Of a stretch of 44,281 nt of DNA, positions 44,264 through 44,281 are shown piece by piece. The number at the start of each line of letters is the position of its first letter. Position 1 is the first letter of the stretch. Made by a program: the position numbers and the translations under genes. Source of the stretch: Marinilabiliaceae bacterium ANBcel2 (GTDB lineage: Bacteria > Bacteroidota > Bacteroidia > Bacteroidales > Marinilabiliaceae); assembly GCA_029688995.1 (NCBI GenBank), contig JARULA010000014.1:1-44281 (forward strand), given 5' to 3'. Under the pieces are notes generated by a model. That model ran no database searches. It had not been told where the DNA came from and was given only the letters and a program-made list of their open reading frames with translations.

Positions 44264-44281
44264 GTAAGCGAAAGGAAAAAA

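Overview
The window looks like chromosome of a low-GC member of the Bacteroidota, probably a Bacteroidales/Marinilabiliales-type marine or gut anaerobe. Supporting signs are a complete type IX secretion (T9SS) core block (porP/sprF-like, gldK, gldL, gldM, gldN), a DUF4270 lipoprotein, BACON and discoidin-like domains on a secreted M60 peptidase, and Bacteroidota-type promoters (TTTG, about 20 bases, TAnnTTTG) with few Shine-Dalgarno sequences. I see no insertion sequence, integrase, prophage or CRISPR array.

Layout. Positions 1-2420 (minus) hold the N-terminal 806 codons of a large secreted M60 (enhancin/mucinase-type) metallopeptidase that runs off the left edge. Positions 2642-3209 are a compact tRNA-Glu / rpsT / tRNA-Glu operon with a promoter and terminator. 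metK (3424-4674) is preceded by a sequence that closely resembles a SAM-II riboswitch. Positions 4884-10032 encode a NodB-like deacetylase-fold protein and four enzymes of the UDP-2,3-diacetamido-2,3-dideoxyglucuronate (Wbp) pathway. An SDR and riboflavin synthase follow. Positions 11871-19377 form a tight six-gene minus-strand unit: a membrane tetraheme cytochrome fused to a SUMF1 domain, two Tat-exported lipoprotein Gfo/Idh/MocA oxidoreductases, a polyprenyl-phosphate-type GT2, a GT39-like membrane glycosyltransferase with TPRs, and a small membrane protein. Positions 19608-22175 encode an unusual membrane-spanning regulator (degenerate PLC-like plus LamG outside, SARP-type DNA-binding region inside). 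Next come DUF4270, a single-domain GT5-like protein, divergent panC-panD and radA, and a class A penicillin-binding protein. Positions 30066-39791 run topA, an arginase-fold protein lacking metal ligands, porP, gldK, gldL, gldM, gldN, all co-oriented with short gaps. The right end has mannose-1-phosphate guanylyltransferase, mlaE-mlaF, an S41 lipoprotein protease, and a promoter firing out of the window.

How it fits together. T9SS cargo is known in Porphyromonas to be anchored to A-LPS through a linking sugar made by the Wbp/Vim pathway. The window carries both the Wbp genes and the secretion motor (GldL/GldM) with its GldK/GldN ring, although about 20 kb apart. The two strongest candidates for something undescribed are the cytochrome-SUMF1/Tat-oxidoreductase/GT39 operon, which suggests periplasmic redox chemistry on a glycan or lipid-linked sugar, and the transmembrane SARP-type regulator beside it. 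Both functional readings are inference from domain content and neighbourhood.
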